A DNA stretch of 64,000 bases from Sideroxyarcus sp. (GTDB taxonomy: Bacteria; Pseudomonadota; Gammaproteobacteria; Burkholderiales; Gallionellaceae), in contig JAUSBC010000029.1 in the NCBI GenBank assembly GCA_030652215.1, positions 23,967 to 87,966 on the forward strand, given 5' to 3'. The notes beneath the pieces were generated by a model, which saw nothing but the letters and a program-made list of their open reading frames with translations, ran no database searches and was not told where the DNA came from. Both the position numbers and the translations under genes were made by a program. Position 1 is the first letter of the stretch. Every line of letters starts with the position of its first letter. Positions 44,951 to 54,219 of the stretch are shown here, piece by piece.

Positions 44951-45259
44951 AAAGCACCTCCGATAATTTTGTTATAACCATTCTATTCCCGCAGGTACTA
45001 ACTATACGAATAGTTGCAAAAAATGATATTGGACTTTGGTACAAGCCTGCATTTTCAAAGCGGAGCTAGCATTCCGCATTAATGACGAATTGGTTGAATT
45101 GACCCGCTCCGACTCGCCAAAATACAGATCAGGCAGCCCGCATTGCTTGCAATCTCGTGCATCAAAGCCGCTTCCACGCAAAATACCGGAACGAACAGGG
45201 ATAACCGCCCCCAAGTGCCGGTAAATTGGTAAAATCGCGCGCCTTGCAGGAGGCATTCA
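44951..45259. other. Intergenic region with a small dyad
   Basis: The perfect inverted repeat AACTAT-ACGA-ATAGTT at 45000-45015 lies about 50 bp before the PEP-CTERM gene and could be an operator. The rest shows no gene; the 84-codon minus-strand ORF there looks random. AGGAGG near 45248 belongs to the next gene. Confidence 0.45.
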
Positions 45260-45559
45260 TTGGAAAACCCTTACAACATTCTTGGTGTCTCGCCGACCGC
45301 TTCGACCGAAGACATCAAGAAGGCATACCGCGCACTTGCCATGCGCCATCACCCCGACCGGAATCCCCACTCCAGCGCAGAAGTCCGGTTCAACGCCATC
45401 AAGAAGGCGTATGAGCTGCTCTCCGACCCGCAAAAGAGGGCTGAATATAACTATAGTCTGAACAATCGCATCATCATCGACCCAGAGCAGGAAGCGCAGA
45501 ATTTGTGGGGATCGCTGTTCAGCCGTTGCGGAATCGAACTTCCGCGCCCCGACCGTTAA
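45260..45559 (+). CDS. J-domain (DnaJ-like) co-chaperone
   Basis: 99 residues from TTG at 45260 with AGGAGG upstream. Residues 3-68 are a J domain with HPD (RHHPDRNP), which stimulates a DnaK-type ATPase. The Gly/Phe, zinc-finger and substrate domains of true DnaJ are absent; only about 30 residues follow. It is the first gene of a plus-strand row with three unknown proteins, so it may target a DnaK to them. Confidence 0.85.
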   Translation: MENPYNILGVSPTASTEDIKKAYRALAMRHHPDRNPHSSAEVRFNAIKKAYELLSDPQKRAEYNYSLNNRIIIDPEQEAQNLWGSLFSRCGIELPRPDR

Positions 45560-45580
45560 TCAACTTAAAGACCGAATACT

Positions 45581-46102
45581 ATGAAAAGCATCCATCCTGA
45601 ATTTATTTACCAATCGCGCGAACTGGGCGTCCAGATCGAAGACACGCTTGGCGAGCCGCCGGATAGAAGGAATTACGAGCGCGTCATTGATTCCCTGATC
45701 GGCGAATTCGCCAACGGCCTGGAAATGGACGACGTGAATCTGTTGAGCTTCGCATTGGCCAATCACCTGGTGTTCGACGATGCCCAGGGCCTGCTGGCGG
45801 AAGGCGGCCAATACGACGGCGGCGATGCCGCCAAGGTGCTGAAGATGGTGTCGTGCGACAACGCGGAGTCGGGCAATGCACTGGCCACGGTGTTTGTGGC
45901 CAACCCTGAGTTGGCGCGCAAGGCGATCATTACCGCTTTTCTGTACAAGAATCCCAAGCGCTGGACGGATGAGGATCACTCCCTCGAAGCCCTGCAGATG
46001 GAAGAGGACAAGGAAAACAATGTCGAGGACGACGAGGAGCAAGTCGGGCAAGGTGAGAATATAGAGCATCTGTTCGACACGCGCGGGGACGAGAATGTCT
46101 GA
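45581..46102 (+). CDS. Unknown acidic protein, second in the J-domain gene row
   Basis: 173 residues, predicted soluble and helical, with a strongly acidic C-terminus (MEEDKENNVEDDEEQ). I do not recognise a family. It begins 21 bases after the J-domain gene and its end overlaps the next gene by 8 bases, so co-translation is likely. Confidence 0.7.
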   Translation: MKSIHPEFIYQSRELGVQIEDTLGEPPDRRNYERVIDSLIGEFANGLEMDDVNLLSFALANHLVFDDAQGLLAEGGQYDGGDAAKVLKMVSCDNAESGNALATVFVANPELARKAIITAFLYKNPKRWTDEDHSLEALQMEEDKENNVEDDEEQVGQGENIEHLFDTRGDENV

Positions 46103-46904
46103 CGCCACCAACCTCCCCGCGATCCGGCAGCAGGTCACCGAGCTGGTTCTGGCGGGTTCCACCAAACACGCGGAAGAAGCCATCAGCGAGACGGCGGAAA
46201 AATTCGGCGACCTCGCTGTGGTCGAGGTGCTGAACACGCTGGAGCCTCACGTCGCGTCCCTGCACTTGTCCGCATTCGACGGCGGCAAGCTGTCGCTGGC
46301 GACCCTGCTCATCCCGCCCAAGGCCTGGGCAGAGAGCCTGGCCTATTTCGCAGCCACCTGGGACGAGGACTGGATCGAGGACGAGCCGGAAGTGCTGGCC
46401 GAGTCGCTGTTCGCACACATCCATGGCGTTATCTATGCCAGCGACGATGCAGAGCGCCGCGCCGAACTGCTACGCGAAGCGTTGTCGACCGACTGGGGAA
46501 CGACGGCATTCGCCGTGCTGTTTTCGACGGCGGCCGAAGAAATCATCGAGATCGCAAACGACATCCACAATCTCGGCGCGGACCGGAGCGGCCAGACGAC
46601 GTCGGACCACGATGTGATTCCGCTTGCGCTGGAAATTGCCCGCACCAACGAAGAAGCCTGGGACCGCGTGCTGTTCGAGATTTTCCCGGACTGGAAACCC
46701 GGCGAGAATTCCCTGCACGCGGGTTCGGATGACGACGAAGGCGATCACGACCGGGACGCGGATGAAGATCGCGAACATGAATTCGCAATGGGCCGAACGA
46801 CCCGTGAATTGCTGCTGCGCCTGCGCAGGCAAGTGCCCAGCAAAGCGGCCAGCCCGACCAAGCCGGGCGAACGCCCGAGCCTGGGCGAGGATATCTTCTC
46901 GTAG
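46095..46904 (+). CDS. Unknown acidic protein, third in the J-domain gene row
   Basis: 269 residues, mostly helical, no signal peptide or membrane segment. A very acidic linker (GSDDDEGDHDRDADEDREHE, about 212-231) precedes a basic C-terminal segment. No family recognised. Its ATG lies inside the last codons of the preceding gene. After it comes a 173-bp gap with a palindromic repeat. Confidence 0.7.
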   Translation: MSDATNLPAIRQQVTELVLAGSTKHAEEAISETAEKFGDLAVVEVLNTLEPHVASLHLSAFDGGKLSLATLLIPPKAWAESLAYFAATWDEDWIEDEPEVLAESLFAHIHGVIYASDDAERRAELLREALSTDWGTTAFAVLFSTAAEEIIEIANDIHNLGADRSGQTTSDHDVIPLALEIARTNEEAWDRVLFEIFPDWKPGENSLHAGSDDDEGDHDRDADEDREHEFAMGRTTRELLLRLRRQVPSKAASPTKPGERPSLGEDIFS

Positions 46905-46916
46905 GAGCAAACGGCC

Positions 46917-46977
46917 GTCATACCGGCCCTTCGGCAAGCTCAGGATAAACTGGCTTGCGCCAGGCCGGTATCCAGTC
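46917..46977. repeat. Extragenic palindromic repeat
   Basis: TACCGGCC and GGCCGGTA bracket CTTCGGCAAGCTCAGGATAA and the small hairpin CTGGCTTGCGCCAG. This composition is familiar as a common bacterial interspersed repeat. It separates two genes of the J-domain row. Confidence 0.65.
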
Positions 46978-47077
46978 ATATAAAAACCCTGCGAAGCAGA
47001 CAAAAGCGGATGTGCAATCGACACCGCCGGTATGCCGCAGCGGATATTTGTGTATTGAATCAGGGAATCATTAGATA

Positions 47078-47950
47078 GTGAAAATTGCCAGCTTCACCGC
47101 CCGCCCCCCCCAATTAGTGCAAGCGCTGGAGGCGCTCGCGCTGCGCACCGACAATCGGGATGCAGCCGCCACGCTGTTCCGGGAACTATGCGGGATCACC
47201 GTGCTGGTCGCGAAGAAATTCACCAACGACAGAACTGCGGACGGCATGCTCGACGCTTTCCACTTGACGGTCGGCTGCATCTCGCTGGGCATCAGCCAGG
47301 CCGGCATTGTGGACAACAACGAAGCCAGGCTTTCCTTCCTGCTGCAACACGGCGCCGAACATGTGTTCCAGAAGGGATTCCGCTGTATCAAGGAAATGTC
47401 CGCCCTGCCCTATGCGGCCTTCGTTTCCGAATTCGACAACGACGCGTTCATTCAGCAGCGCAACCTCAAGGCGATATTCATGGAGATATGCAGCGCCGAT
47501 CCGGTTTCAAACTGGACTGGGGATGCGGTCTATCAAAACGAGTTGACGGACAGAAAGTGCAACCAGCGCATCATCGACTGCGCCAAATGGCTGCGCAGGC
47601 ATAATTCCGCCGGCCCCGTCAAAGATGCCGAGCTCGATGCCAATGCGGTCATCTCCATCGCCGTGGTCTTTGCGATTGCGGGCGACGGCCGGATCGTTGC
47701 GCGCACGAGGCAAAGGGAAACCGAGAGCCTGATTGAACGCGTCCGCGCGACGCCGCCCGACGTCGAGGCGAACTGGAACGAATTTCTGAAGAAGATACCG
47801 GCCGAATTTCAGCCCGTCCTGCGCCAGCGCATGGAAGAGCTCAGGGGCACCCTCGTCAAGAAGATACTCTCCAAAAGCCGGATCAAGACCGTGCTCACCG
47901 AGTTTCAGGACCATTACGCGGGCAGCGAGCAGGATATCGACTATTCCTGA
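47078..47950 (+). CDS. Unknown protein, fourth in the J-domain gene row
   Basis: 290 residues from GTG at 47078. Soluble, helical; no recognised motif. The N-terminal half contains two Cys (ELCGITV, VGCISLG) and a helix-rich pattern, the C-terminal half is charged (RQRMEELRGTLVKKILSKSRIK). It has the same orientation as the previous three genes but is separated from them by a repeat, so it may have its own promoter. Confidence 0.65.
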   Translation: MKIASFTARPPQLVQALEALALRTDNRDAAATLFRELCGITVLVAKKFTNDRTADGMLDAFHLTVGCISLGISQAGIVDNNEARLSFLLQHGAEHVFQKGFRCIKEMSALPYAAFVSEFDNDAFIQQRNLKAIFMEICSADPVSNWTGDAVYQNELTDRKCNQRIIDCAKWLRRHNSAGPVKDAELDANAVISIAVVFAIAGDGRIVARTRQRETESLIERVRATPPDVEANWNEFLKKIPAEFQPVLRQRMEELRGTLVKKILSKSRIKTVLTEFQDHYAGSEQDIDYS

Positions 47951-48129
47951 ACCGGCCGTATGCCCGAGCGGATGCGCGTTGCAACCGCTTCTTCCCCTCC
48001 ATATTCGCATCGACCGCGCAGTACACCGCCAAGTCCATCTCCTCCTGCATCATTCGCCCCGCTGAAACTTATGTTTCGCCGCGAGTTCTTATAGTTGCGT
48101 TTGTGCATCCGCTTGCCCAAGGAGGGACT

Positions 48130-48492
48130 ATGGAAACCTCGATGGACCGCATCCACATCTACGACCTGCTGGCCCGCTGCATTCTGGGGATCAACGATAA
48201 CGAGCGTCACGAAAAGCAGGACGTAGTGATCAACCTGACCGTGTACACCGATCTGCGCAAGGCCGGCAAGAGCGACCAGATCGAAGACACGGTCGACTAT
48301 CGGGTGTTGAAGAAGCGCGTTCTGGCGCTGGTGGAAAGCTCCAGCTATTTATTGGAAGAGGCGCTGGCGGAGGCGGTAGCCGAGCTGTGCCTCGACCAGC
48401 CGGGTGTTTTGCAGGTCGAGGTGCGGGTGGAAAAACCGGGGGCGCTGCGGTTTGCCCGCAGCGTGGCAGTGGAAATCATCCGCAAGCGCTGA
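48130..48492 (+). CDS. folB: Dihydroneopterin aldolase
   Basis: 120 residues from ATG at 48130 with GGAGGG upstream. FolB pattern: DRIHIYDLLARCILGINDNERHEKQDVVINL, with the conserved Glu in the first part, then DTVDYRVLKKRV and the Lys in VRVEKPGALRFA. It converts dihydroneopterin to 6-hydroxymethyl-dihydropterin in folate synthesis. folK follows after 7 bases. Confidence 0.95.
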   Translation: METSMDRIHIYDLLARCILGINDNERHEKQDVVINLTVYTDLRKAGKSDQIEDTVDYRVLKKRVLALVESSSYLLEEALAEAVAELCLDQPGVLQVEVRVEKPGALRFARSVAVEIIRKR

Positions 48493-48499
48493 GCCGGCC

Positions 48500-49018
48500 A
48501 TGATCAGCGCCTACATCGGTATCGGCTCCAACATCGAACCCGCCGCAAACGTGCGGGCTGCCGTGCATGCACTGGCGCACCGGACACGCCTTGTCGCCAT
48601 TTCCACGGTCTACCTTACCGCCGCAATCGGCACTCAGGATCAGCCTCCCTATTACAACTGCGTAGCGAAGATCGAAACGGCGGCACCGCCGGCGGGAATC
48701 AAGTTCGGCATTCTGCGCAACATCGAGGACAGCCTGGAACGCAAGCGCACGGCGGACAAATTTGCGCCGCGCACGATAGACCTCGACTTGCTGGTGTATG
48801 GCGACCTGGTACTGGATGCGGAGGGTATCAAACTTCCCGACCCGGATATCCTGGAGCGGCCGTTTCTCGCCGTCCCGCTCTGCGAATTGGCGCCGGATAT
48901 GGTGTTGGCAGGCTACGGTTTGCGCATAGTCGGAATTGCGGCCCGGCTGCCGCAGGACGGCATGAAGCCGCTGGGCGATTACACCAGGCTGTTGCGAAAA
49001 GAACTGGCGCGCCAATAG
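48500..49018 (+). CDS. folK: HPPK, 2-amino-4-hydroxy-6-hydroxymethyldihydropteridine pyrophosphokinase
   Basis: 172 residues from MISAYIGIGSNIEP, the typical HPPK start; the track start lies within folB. Signatures: GIGSN, QPPYYNCVAKIET and the magnesium motif RTIDLDLLVYGD. It pyrophosphorylates the FolB product, so folB-folK form consecutive folate steps in one operon. Confidence 0.95.
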   Translation: MISAYIGIGSNIEPAANVRAAVHALAHRTRLVAISTVYLTAAIGTQDQPPYYNCVAKIETAAPPAGIKFGILRNIEDSLERKRTADKFAPRTIDLDLLVYGDLVLDAEGIKLPDPDILERPFLAVPLCELAPDMVLAGYGLRIVGIAARLPQDGMKPLGDYTRLLRKELARQ

Positions 49019-49028
49019 ACGCGGCAAC

Positions 49029-49307
49029 TCACTCGACCGACGGCCAATCGGCGAAGGGGAACGGTATTTCTTCCGTGGCGAAACTCAGGAAATTGACGAT
49101 CTGCCGCACGTAGTTTCCCATGCTGCGACCGAAGGCTGTCAGACGGACATTGGGAGCGTCGGTCAGCAGCGTCATCGCAAACTGGATGAGCGCTACGATG
49201 CCCAGCACAGTTAAACAGACATGGAGCGCGAGCCCCATAAAGAGCATGAACAAGCCGCGTATCCAGATGTTGCGCTTGTGGTCTGGAACTTCTGAATAAT
49301 CCGTCAT
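49029..49307 (-). CDS. DUF4389 membrane protein
   Basis: 92 residues with two hydrophobic segments (GLFMLFMGLALHVCLTVLGIVALIQFAM) and the conserved FGRSMGNYVRQIVNFLSFATEE of DUF4389. Inner-membrane protein of unknown role; stand-alone gene convergent with folK. Confidence 0.8.
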   Translation of the reverse strand: MTDYSEVPDHKRNIWIRGLFMLFMGLALHVCLTVLGIVALIQFAMTLLTDAPNVRLTAFGRSMGNYVRQIVNFLSFATEEIPFPFADWPSVE

Positions 49308-49395
49308 GGTGGCTCTCCTGATTATCGGTTGCAGCTTCAGAATGCTGGGAACAGTATTCTCCTATTTCATTCCTTCTGCAATTGACGGTAGCTCT

Positions 49396-49412
49396 CCCGG
49401 ATTGCATCCGGG
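49396..49412. repeat. CCCGGAT palindrome, copy 1
   Basis: CCCGGAT-TGC-ATCCGGG followed by CTACG; the same palindrome with a longer loop recurs at 56515. It is of the common extragenic type CCCGGATT...ATCCGGGCTAC. Confidence 0.6.
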
Positions 49413-49449
49413 CTACGGCATGCCAGACAAGGGCTGCACACTGCATCGC

Positions 49450-50337
49450 CTACTTGCCAATCCGCACGCAATTCCGTCCGGCTTGTTTTGCCCTGTACAT
49501 TGCCTTGTCGGCGCGGCCTATGGAATTTTCAACCGGCAAATCCGGATCAAGCAGTGCGATGCCAAACGAAGCGGTAATACGGATCGGCTCGTTACCTTCG
49601 ATGTCGATGGGCAAGGATTCTATGCCTGCACGCAATCGTTCCACCAAGTCGCAACCAGCCGCCAATTCTGTGTGTTGCATCAGGAGCAGGAATTCTTCGC
49701 CGCCGTAGCGGAACACCTTGTCATAGGAACGGAGATGTTCAACCATGTAATGAACCGCTGCAGCCAACACGTGATCGCCTGCGAGATGGCCGTACTGATC
49801 GTTGATGTCCTTGAATTTATCCAGATCCATCATGACAATGCAGCATTCCTGCAGGTCCCGCTTTATCAGCTCATGCTGCTCGCGAAATGCCGGAAGAATG
49901 CCCAATCGCGTTATGGCACCCGTAAGCGCATCGTGGTTGTACAGAATATTCTCCAGTTCATGTTCCAGAACCGACAGTTCAAGCCGCATCGCTTCAAGCG
50001 CATGGGCAAAGCTGTCGAAATCGGTGATATTAACCGGGCCATCTTCTTGTGCTTTGGCAAGCAGCTTGTCAGCCAACTTGTGCATGAGTCTGTGCTTCGC
50101 CCCCAGGGCGGCGAATCCCGGAAAGTCGCGCAGTTTCTCGTTTGCCTTGCCGTAATACCATTGCCCGAAGCGGCAAGTGCGGTAGGGTTCGGAAGCACAC
50201 TCGCCTGTGCTTGCCGGCAACTTGCAGCTGATCGAGCGAACTACCGCCGCATGCCATTGCTGGTGATGCAGCAGGGCTTGCTCGAATTGAACAAGAACAG
50301 CCTGTAACTCTTCACGGGTGATATTGCAGCGTTTCAT
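49450..50337 (-). CDS. DgcZ-like zinc-regulated diguanylate cyclase (CZB-GGDEF)
   Basis: 295 residues, almost exactly the length of E. coli DgcZ. The N-terminal CZB domain keeps the 3His/1Cys zinc set: HHQQWH, CRFGQWYYG and KHRLMHK. The GGDEF domain has RYGGEEF and an RxxD I-site (RSYD) five residues before it. Zinc binding inhibits this class of cyclase. Cytosolic; stand-alone gene. The chemoreceptor at 58633 carries the same sensory domain. Confidence 0.9.
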   Translation of the reverse strand: MKRCNITREELQAVLVQFEQALLHHQQWHAAVVRSISCKLPASTGECASEPYRTCRFGQWYYGKANEKLRDFPGFAALGAKHRLMHKLADKLLAKAQEDGPVNITDFDSFAHALEAMRLELSVLEHELENILYNHDALTGAITRLGILPAFREQHELIKRDLQECCIVMMDLDKFKDINDQYGHLAGDHVLAAAVHYMVEHLRSYDKVFRYGGEEFLLLMQHTELAAGCDLVERLRAGIESLPIDIEGNEPIRITASFGIALLDPDLPVENSIGRADKAMYRAKQAGRNCVRIGK

Positions 50338-50388
50338 GATCGCACTCCAGAAATTTAGAGGGTAGCGTCCGATTTTTTCCGCCCTCGC

Positions 50389-53307
50389 TTACTGTTGCTT
50401 ATGGGCCAAGATTGCAAATTCTTCTGCGGGAAGCGGTCTGCTGAACAAAAATCCCTGTATCTCGTCGCACCCGTAGCTTTTCAGAATATCCATTTGCGCT
50501 TCGCTTTCGACGCCTTCAGCGATGACGGAAAGCTGCAGCAGGTGCCCGAGTTGGATAATGGCTTTCACGATGGCGGCATCGTCCGGGTCGACCGACATGT
50601 CGCGCACGAACGATTGGTCGACCTTGAGTTTATCTACCGCCAGCCGCTTCAGGTAGGACAGGCTGGAGTAGCCCGTTCCGAAATCGTCGATAGAGAGTTT
50701 GACGCCTATTTCCTTCAGGCTGCTTAGCGTGCGCATGACGGCTTCTTCGTCCTGCAGTAGAACGGACTCGGTGAGCTCAAGTTCCAGTTGGCGGGCGGGC
50801 AGACCGGAACTGGCGAGCGCGCTTTTCACCGTTTCAAGAATGTTGCCGCGCTTGAATTGCAGCGCAGAGAGATTCACGGCAACCGTGAGCGGGGAAGTGC
50901 GCTGTGACCAAACTTGCGCCTGACGGCAGGCTTCATTGAGTATCCATTCGCCCAGCGGGATGATGAGGCCGCTGCGTTCGGCCAGCGGAATGAATTTTCC
51001 CGGCGGGAGCAGGCCGCGCTCGGGATGTTGCCAGCGCACCAGCGCCTCCGCTCCGACGATGCGCCCGCTGTTCACGTCGATCTGCGGCTGGTAATGCAGC
51101 AGGAATTCCTGCTTCCGGATCGCGTTGCGCAACTCGCCCTGCAAATGCATGTGCTCCAGTTCGTCGATGTTCATTTGCTGCGAGAAGAAGCGATAGGTAT
51201 TGCGCCCGGCATCCTTTGCCTGATAGAGCGCTGTGTCGGCATGCTTGAGCAGCGAGCTGAAATCGTTGCCATCGTCTGGATAGATGCTGATCCCGATGCT
51301 GAAGGATGCAGTCAGTATATTGCCGCCGATTTCGAAAGAATCGGCAAAGCCCTCGATGATGTTTTGCGCAATGGCTTCCACGGTGCACAGGTCACCGATA
51401 TCGGTCAGCAGGATGACAAACTCGTCCCCGCCCTGCCGGCTGATGGTATCCGCTTCGCGTATGCATCTCTGCAAGCGTTCCACAACGCCGACCAGCAGGC
51501 GGTCGCCCTGCTCGTGACCCAATGTGTCGTTGACCTGCTTGAAGTTGTCGAGGTCGAGAAAAAGCACTGCGACTTTGGAATGGTCGCGCCGCGCGATTGC
51601 GATTGCCTGTTCGAAGCGATCCTGCAACAGGAGCCGGTTGGGCAGTCTGGTAAGCGTGTCGTGATTGGCCAGGAATTCCAGTTGACTCTGCGCCGCCTCG
51701 TGCTCAACGCGCGCACGCAGCGTCTGGATGCCGTATGCAAGATCATTGGCGAGTTCGGTAAGCAGTTTCACTTCTTCCGTGCTGAACGCGTCCGACTCTG
51801 CCGAGTAAAGGGCGAGCGCGCCCAGAACATGCTTATTGCTAACCAGCGGCAACGCCGCGCTGGACTGGTAGCCGCGTTTGAGCGCAGCCTCGCGCCATGG
51901 CGCCATTTTTGGGTTGGTCAGACAATTCTGATTGATGACCGCAGTTCCCGTTCTGATGGCGGTTCCAGTCGGGCCGCGGCCGAGCTCCGTATCCGCCCAG
52001 GAAATTTTGATGCTACCCAGATAGCCTTCCTCGTAGCCGAATTGTGCAACCGGTCGTACGGTCCTGGCCTCGTCGTATTCGGCAAAACCCACCCATGCCA
52101 TCAGGTAGTCGCCGGTTTCAACTGCCAGACGGCATATCTCGGCAAGTAGTTGCTGCTCGTCCTCGGCGCGCACCAGGGCCGAGTTGCACTCGCTCAGAAG
52201 TTTGAGAGAGCGGTTCAGACGCAGTATTTCGTTCTTGGACATCAGCGCGACAGCCATCTTGTCGATGGATTGCGCGAGAAAGCCGATTTCGCCGTCCCGG
52301 TAGTCGAGGCCGGTGCGGGCATTGTGGTCACCCTGCCCGAGCCTGCGCGCGACCTGGGCGATGGTGGAAATCGGGCGCAGCATCAAACGCTCGCTGCTTA
52401 CCCATACGATGAAGAACAGAACCACCAGCAGCGAGAAACTGACAGCGAGGGTATAAACGAGGTTGCGGTTTATCTTTCCCGTCACCGTTTCCCTGGATAC
52501 GCCGACCCACAAATGGATCGTCCCCTCCGTCGTCTCGGCAAACGGTGCGAAACCGTAGATACGGGCCACCCCGTCAAACCCCGTGGATTCAGCCGCGCCC
52601 TGGCCACCGCGGATTGTCATATCTCTGAAGAATTGCGTACCCGATGCATCGCGGCCAATCCAGCCTTCCGGATCAGGATATCTGGCGAGGACAATGCCAT
52701 TTTGATCTATCAGCCCGATGCGTGCCCCTTCTTTGCCTATCACATGCGACAGCTCTCGATTGATCCATTGCAGATCCAGAGCCACGACCAGTACGCTGCT
52801 GATGCGCCCTGCACTGTTACGCAATGCCTTGGCGACGGGCAGATTCCATCTGCCGTTGGAACGGCTGTATATTGCTTTCCCTGTTACGAAGCCGTCCCTG
52901 ATCAGCGCCTGCTGGAAGTAATCGCGATCCGCGTTGTTGATGAGGCGAACCGTTCGCGTGGCATTGCAGAGGTAGTCACCTTTTGCATTGGAGATGACGA
53001 TATTGGCCAGCCGCGGTTCCTGCTGCAGCATATGCGCAAGCAACTTCTGGCAATCGTCAGCAACAGGCCTGTCGCCCATTCCCTGATACTGCGTCAACAG
53101 GTTCGACACCTGTTGCGCGTATTCGATGAGGTTTTGCTGTTGCCTTGCAATGCGTACGGCGTTGTCGTGTACGTCCGCAGCCGCCCGGGCCAGAAGTTCG
53201 TTGCGCTGGGAAATGGCAAAGTACGCAAGCACGCCCAGCGTTGCCAGGGACGCAAATCCGATCAGCAGCAACAAGCGCACCCTGAGGCTTAAACGCCTGT
53301 TAAACAT
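50389..53307 (-). CDS. dCache-HAMP-GAF-GGDEF-EAL transmembrane c-di-GMP enzyme
   Basis: About 972 residues. Membrane helix (about 8-30), periplasmic double-Cache domain (about 35-285), second helix (VYTLAVSFSLLVVLFFIVWV), HAMP, coiled linker, GAF (about 375-530), GGDEF with intact GGDEF and RxxD (READ) site, and EAL with EALVRW and DDFGTGYSS, so both activities may be present. Start uncertain: MFNRRL (53307) fits the signal anchor, while the track start (TTG, 53361) overlaps the -10 of the class A promoter block at 53360. Confidence 0.9.
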   Translation of the reverse strand: MFNRRLSLRVRLLLLIGFASLATLGVLAYFAISQRNELLARAAADVHDNAVRIARQQQNLIEYAQQVSNLLTQYQGMGDRPVADDCQKLLAHMLQQEPRLANIVISNAKGDYLCNATRTVRLINNADRDYFQQALIRDGFVTGKAIYSRSNGRWNLPVAKALRNSAGRISSVLVVALDLQWINRELSHVIGKEGARIGLIDQNGIVLARYPDPEGWIGRDASGTQFFRDMTIRGGQGAAESTGFDGVARIYGFAPFAETTEGTIHLWVGVSRETVTGKINRNLVYTLAVSFSLLVVLFFIVWVSSERLMLRPISTIAQVARRLGQGDHNARTGLDYRDGEIGFLAQSIDKMAVALMSKNEILRLNRSLKLLSECNSALVRAEDEQQLLAEICRLAVETGDYLMAWVGFAEYDEARTVRPVAQFGYEEGYLGSIKISWADTELGRGPTGTAIRTGTAVINQNCLTNPKMAPWREAALKRGYQSSAALPLVSNKHVLGALALYSAESDAFSTEEVKLLTELANDLAYGIQTLRARVEHEAAQSQLEFLANHDTLTRLPNRLLLQDRFEQAIAIARRDHSKVAVLFLDLDNFKQVNDTLGHEQGDRLLVGVVERLQRCIREADTISRQGGDEFVILLTDIGDLCTVEAIAQNIIEGFADSFEIGGNILTASFSIGISIYPDDGNDFSSLLKHADTALYQAKDAGRNTYRFFSQQMNIDELEHMHLQGELRNAIRKQEFLLHYQPQIDVNSGRIVGAEALVRWQHPERGLLPPGKFIPLAERSGLIIPLGEWILNEACRQAQVWSQRTSPLTVAVNLSALQFKRGNILETVKSALASSGLPARQLELELTESVLLQDEEAVMRTLSSLKEIGVKLSIDDFGTGYSSLSYLKRLAVDKLKVDQSFVRDMSVDPDDAAIVKAIIQLGHLLQLSVIAEGVESEAQMDILKSYGCDEIQGFLFSRPLPAEEFAILAHKQQ

Positions 53308-53359
53308 TTTGTGTTTGCATATCAGTGGCCCCATTACCCCGATGTCGACCTGCGAGCAC

Positions 53360-53408
53360 AATCTAGCAGCAAAGCAGCGTCAGCACCATATGCCAAAAGA
53401 TATAGACC
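53360..53408 (-). promoter_or_regulatory. 49-bp promoter-like block, class A
   Basis: Minus strand GGTCTATATCTTTTGGCATA, then after 17 bases TTTGCTGCTAGATT. The arms CTATAT and ATATGG form an imperfect dyad with an 8-base spacer just upstream of where a -35 would lie. It precedes the GGDEF-EAL gene by about 50 bp. Confidence 0.65.
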
Positions 53409-53445
53409 TTTTGTCGCGGGCGAGGCTTTGGAAGCGCCAAACGAA

Positions 53446-53473
53446 AGCGGGAAAAGCCCTCGCCTTTCCCGCT
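53446..53473 (-). terminator. Terminator after the first YIP1-like gene
   Basis: AGCGGGAAA and TTTCCCGCT flank a GC-rich loop with further pairing; on the minus strand TTTCGTTTGG follows. A near-identical hairpin ends the paralogous gene at 55158. Confidence 0.65.
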
Positions 53474-53510
53474 CAACTGCCTGCAAAAGCTGCGTTTGTA
53501 CCGGTTTGCG

Positions 53511-54098
53511 TCAGAGTAGCAGCATCCCCGATGTGACCCAACTCCAGGTGACCAGCGTGATATACATCATTGCTGACCAGGCCACCAATCCAGCCGCCAG
53601 TATCGCGCCGGACAGCAGCGTGGCATGTCGTTTCACTTTGACTCTGAGAATTTGCGGCACGGCATAGAAAATCAGCCTTCCGGAAAGCAGCAGCGCGAAT
53701 GCGCCCACCGTTAAATTGAGGATGAAATTTGGAACAAACAGGAACAAGGGTGCAACCCACAGCGGAATAGGTACCAGCACCGCCAGTTTGTATGCATCGG
53801 CATAGTCGGGTCTGATCTCGATCACCTCGCCCAGATTTTGAATGACGTATGCAACCACAAAAGTCATCGCAAGTTCGGCCATGAACAGCACCGTACAGAT
53901 GATCTGCAATTGCGACTCGTTAAGGGCGGGTAAAGTGACTCCGCCGTACGCCAGGCCGGCGTAATAGATCATCACCGGCGGAATGACGGACAGCGGCAAC
54001 GTCAAATATAGAAACAGCTGCATCACCGGCAAATGGCCGTGGGTAAACAAATCCCAGCCTTCGTAGTGAGGCAGGTGCGGCGTATGTTGTTGTGCCAT
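53511..54098 (-). CDS. YIP1-family membrane protein, paralogue 1
   Basis: 195 residues with about five membrane helices. The cytosolic N-terminus (HLPHYEGWDLFTHGHLPV) and membrane pattern PLSVIPPVMIYYAGLAYGG, FVVAYVIQNLGEVIEIRPDYADAYKLAV match the paralogue at 55158 at most positions. Resembles Yip1 domain proteins; function in bacteria unknown. GGGGG upstream of ATG. Confidence 0.75.
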   Translation of the reverse strand: MAQQHTPHLPHYEGWDLFTHGHLPVMQLFLYLTLPLSVIPPVMIYYAGLAYGGVTLPALNESQLQIICTVLFMAELAMTFVVAYVIQNLGEVIEIRPDYADAYKLAVLVPIPLWVAPLFLFVPNFILNLTVGAFALLLSGRLIFYAVPQILRVKVKRHATLLSGAILAAGLVAWSAMMYITLVTWSWVTSGMLLL

Positions 54099-54219
54099 GA
54101 CAGCCCCCTCTCTTATGCGGATCTGTTATAAGCGTAGACCGCAATTGTATGCACAAGTTGTTGCGCTGATGCCTTAGCTGCGCCATACAGGGTTCTACTA
54201 TACGGAGTCAACAGCGCGC

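Noticed and set aside
45002-45256. 84-codon minus-strand ORF
   Set aside because: No ribosome site, no domain pattern, and it covers the promoter region between divergent genes.
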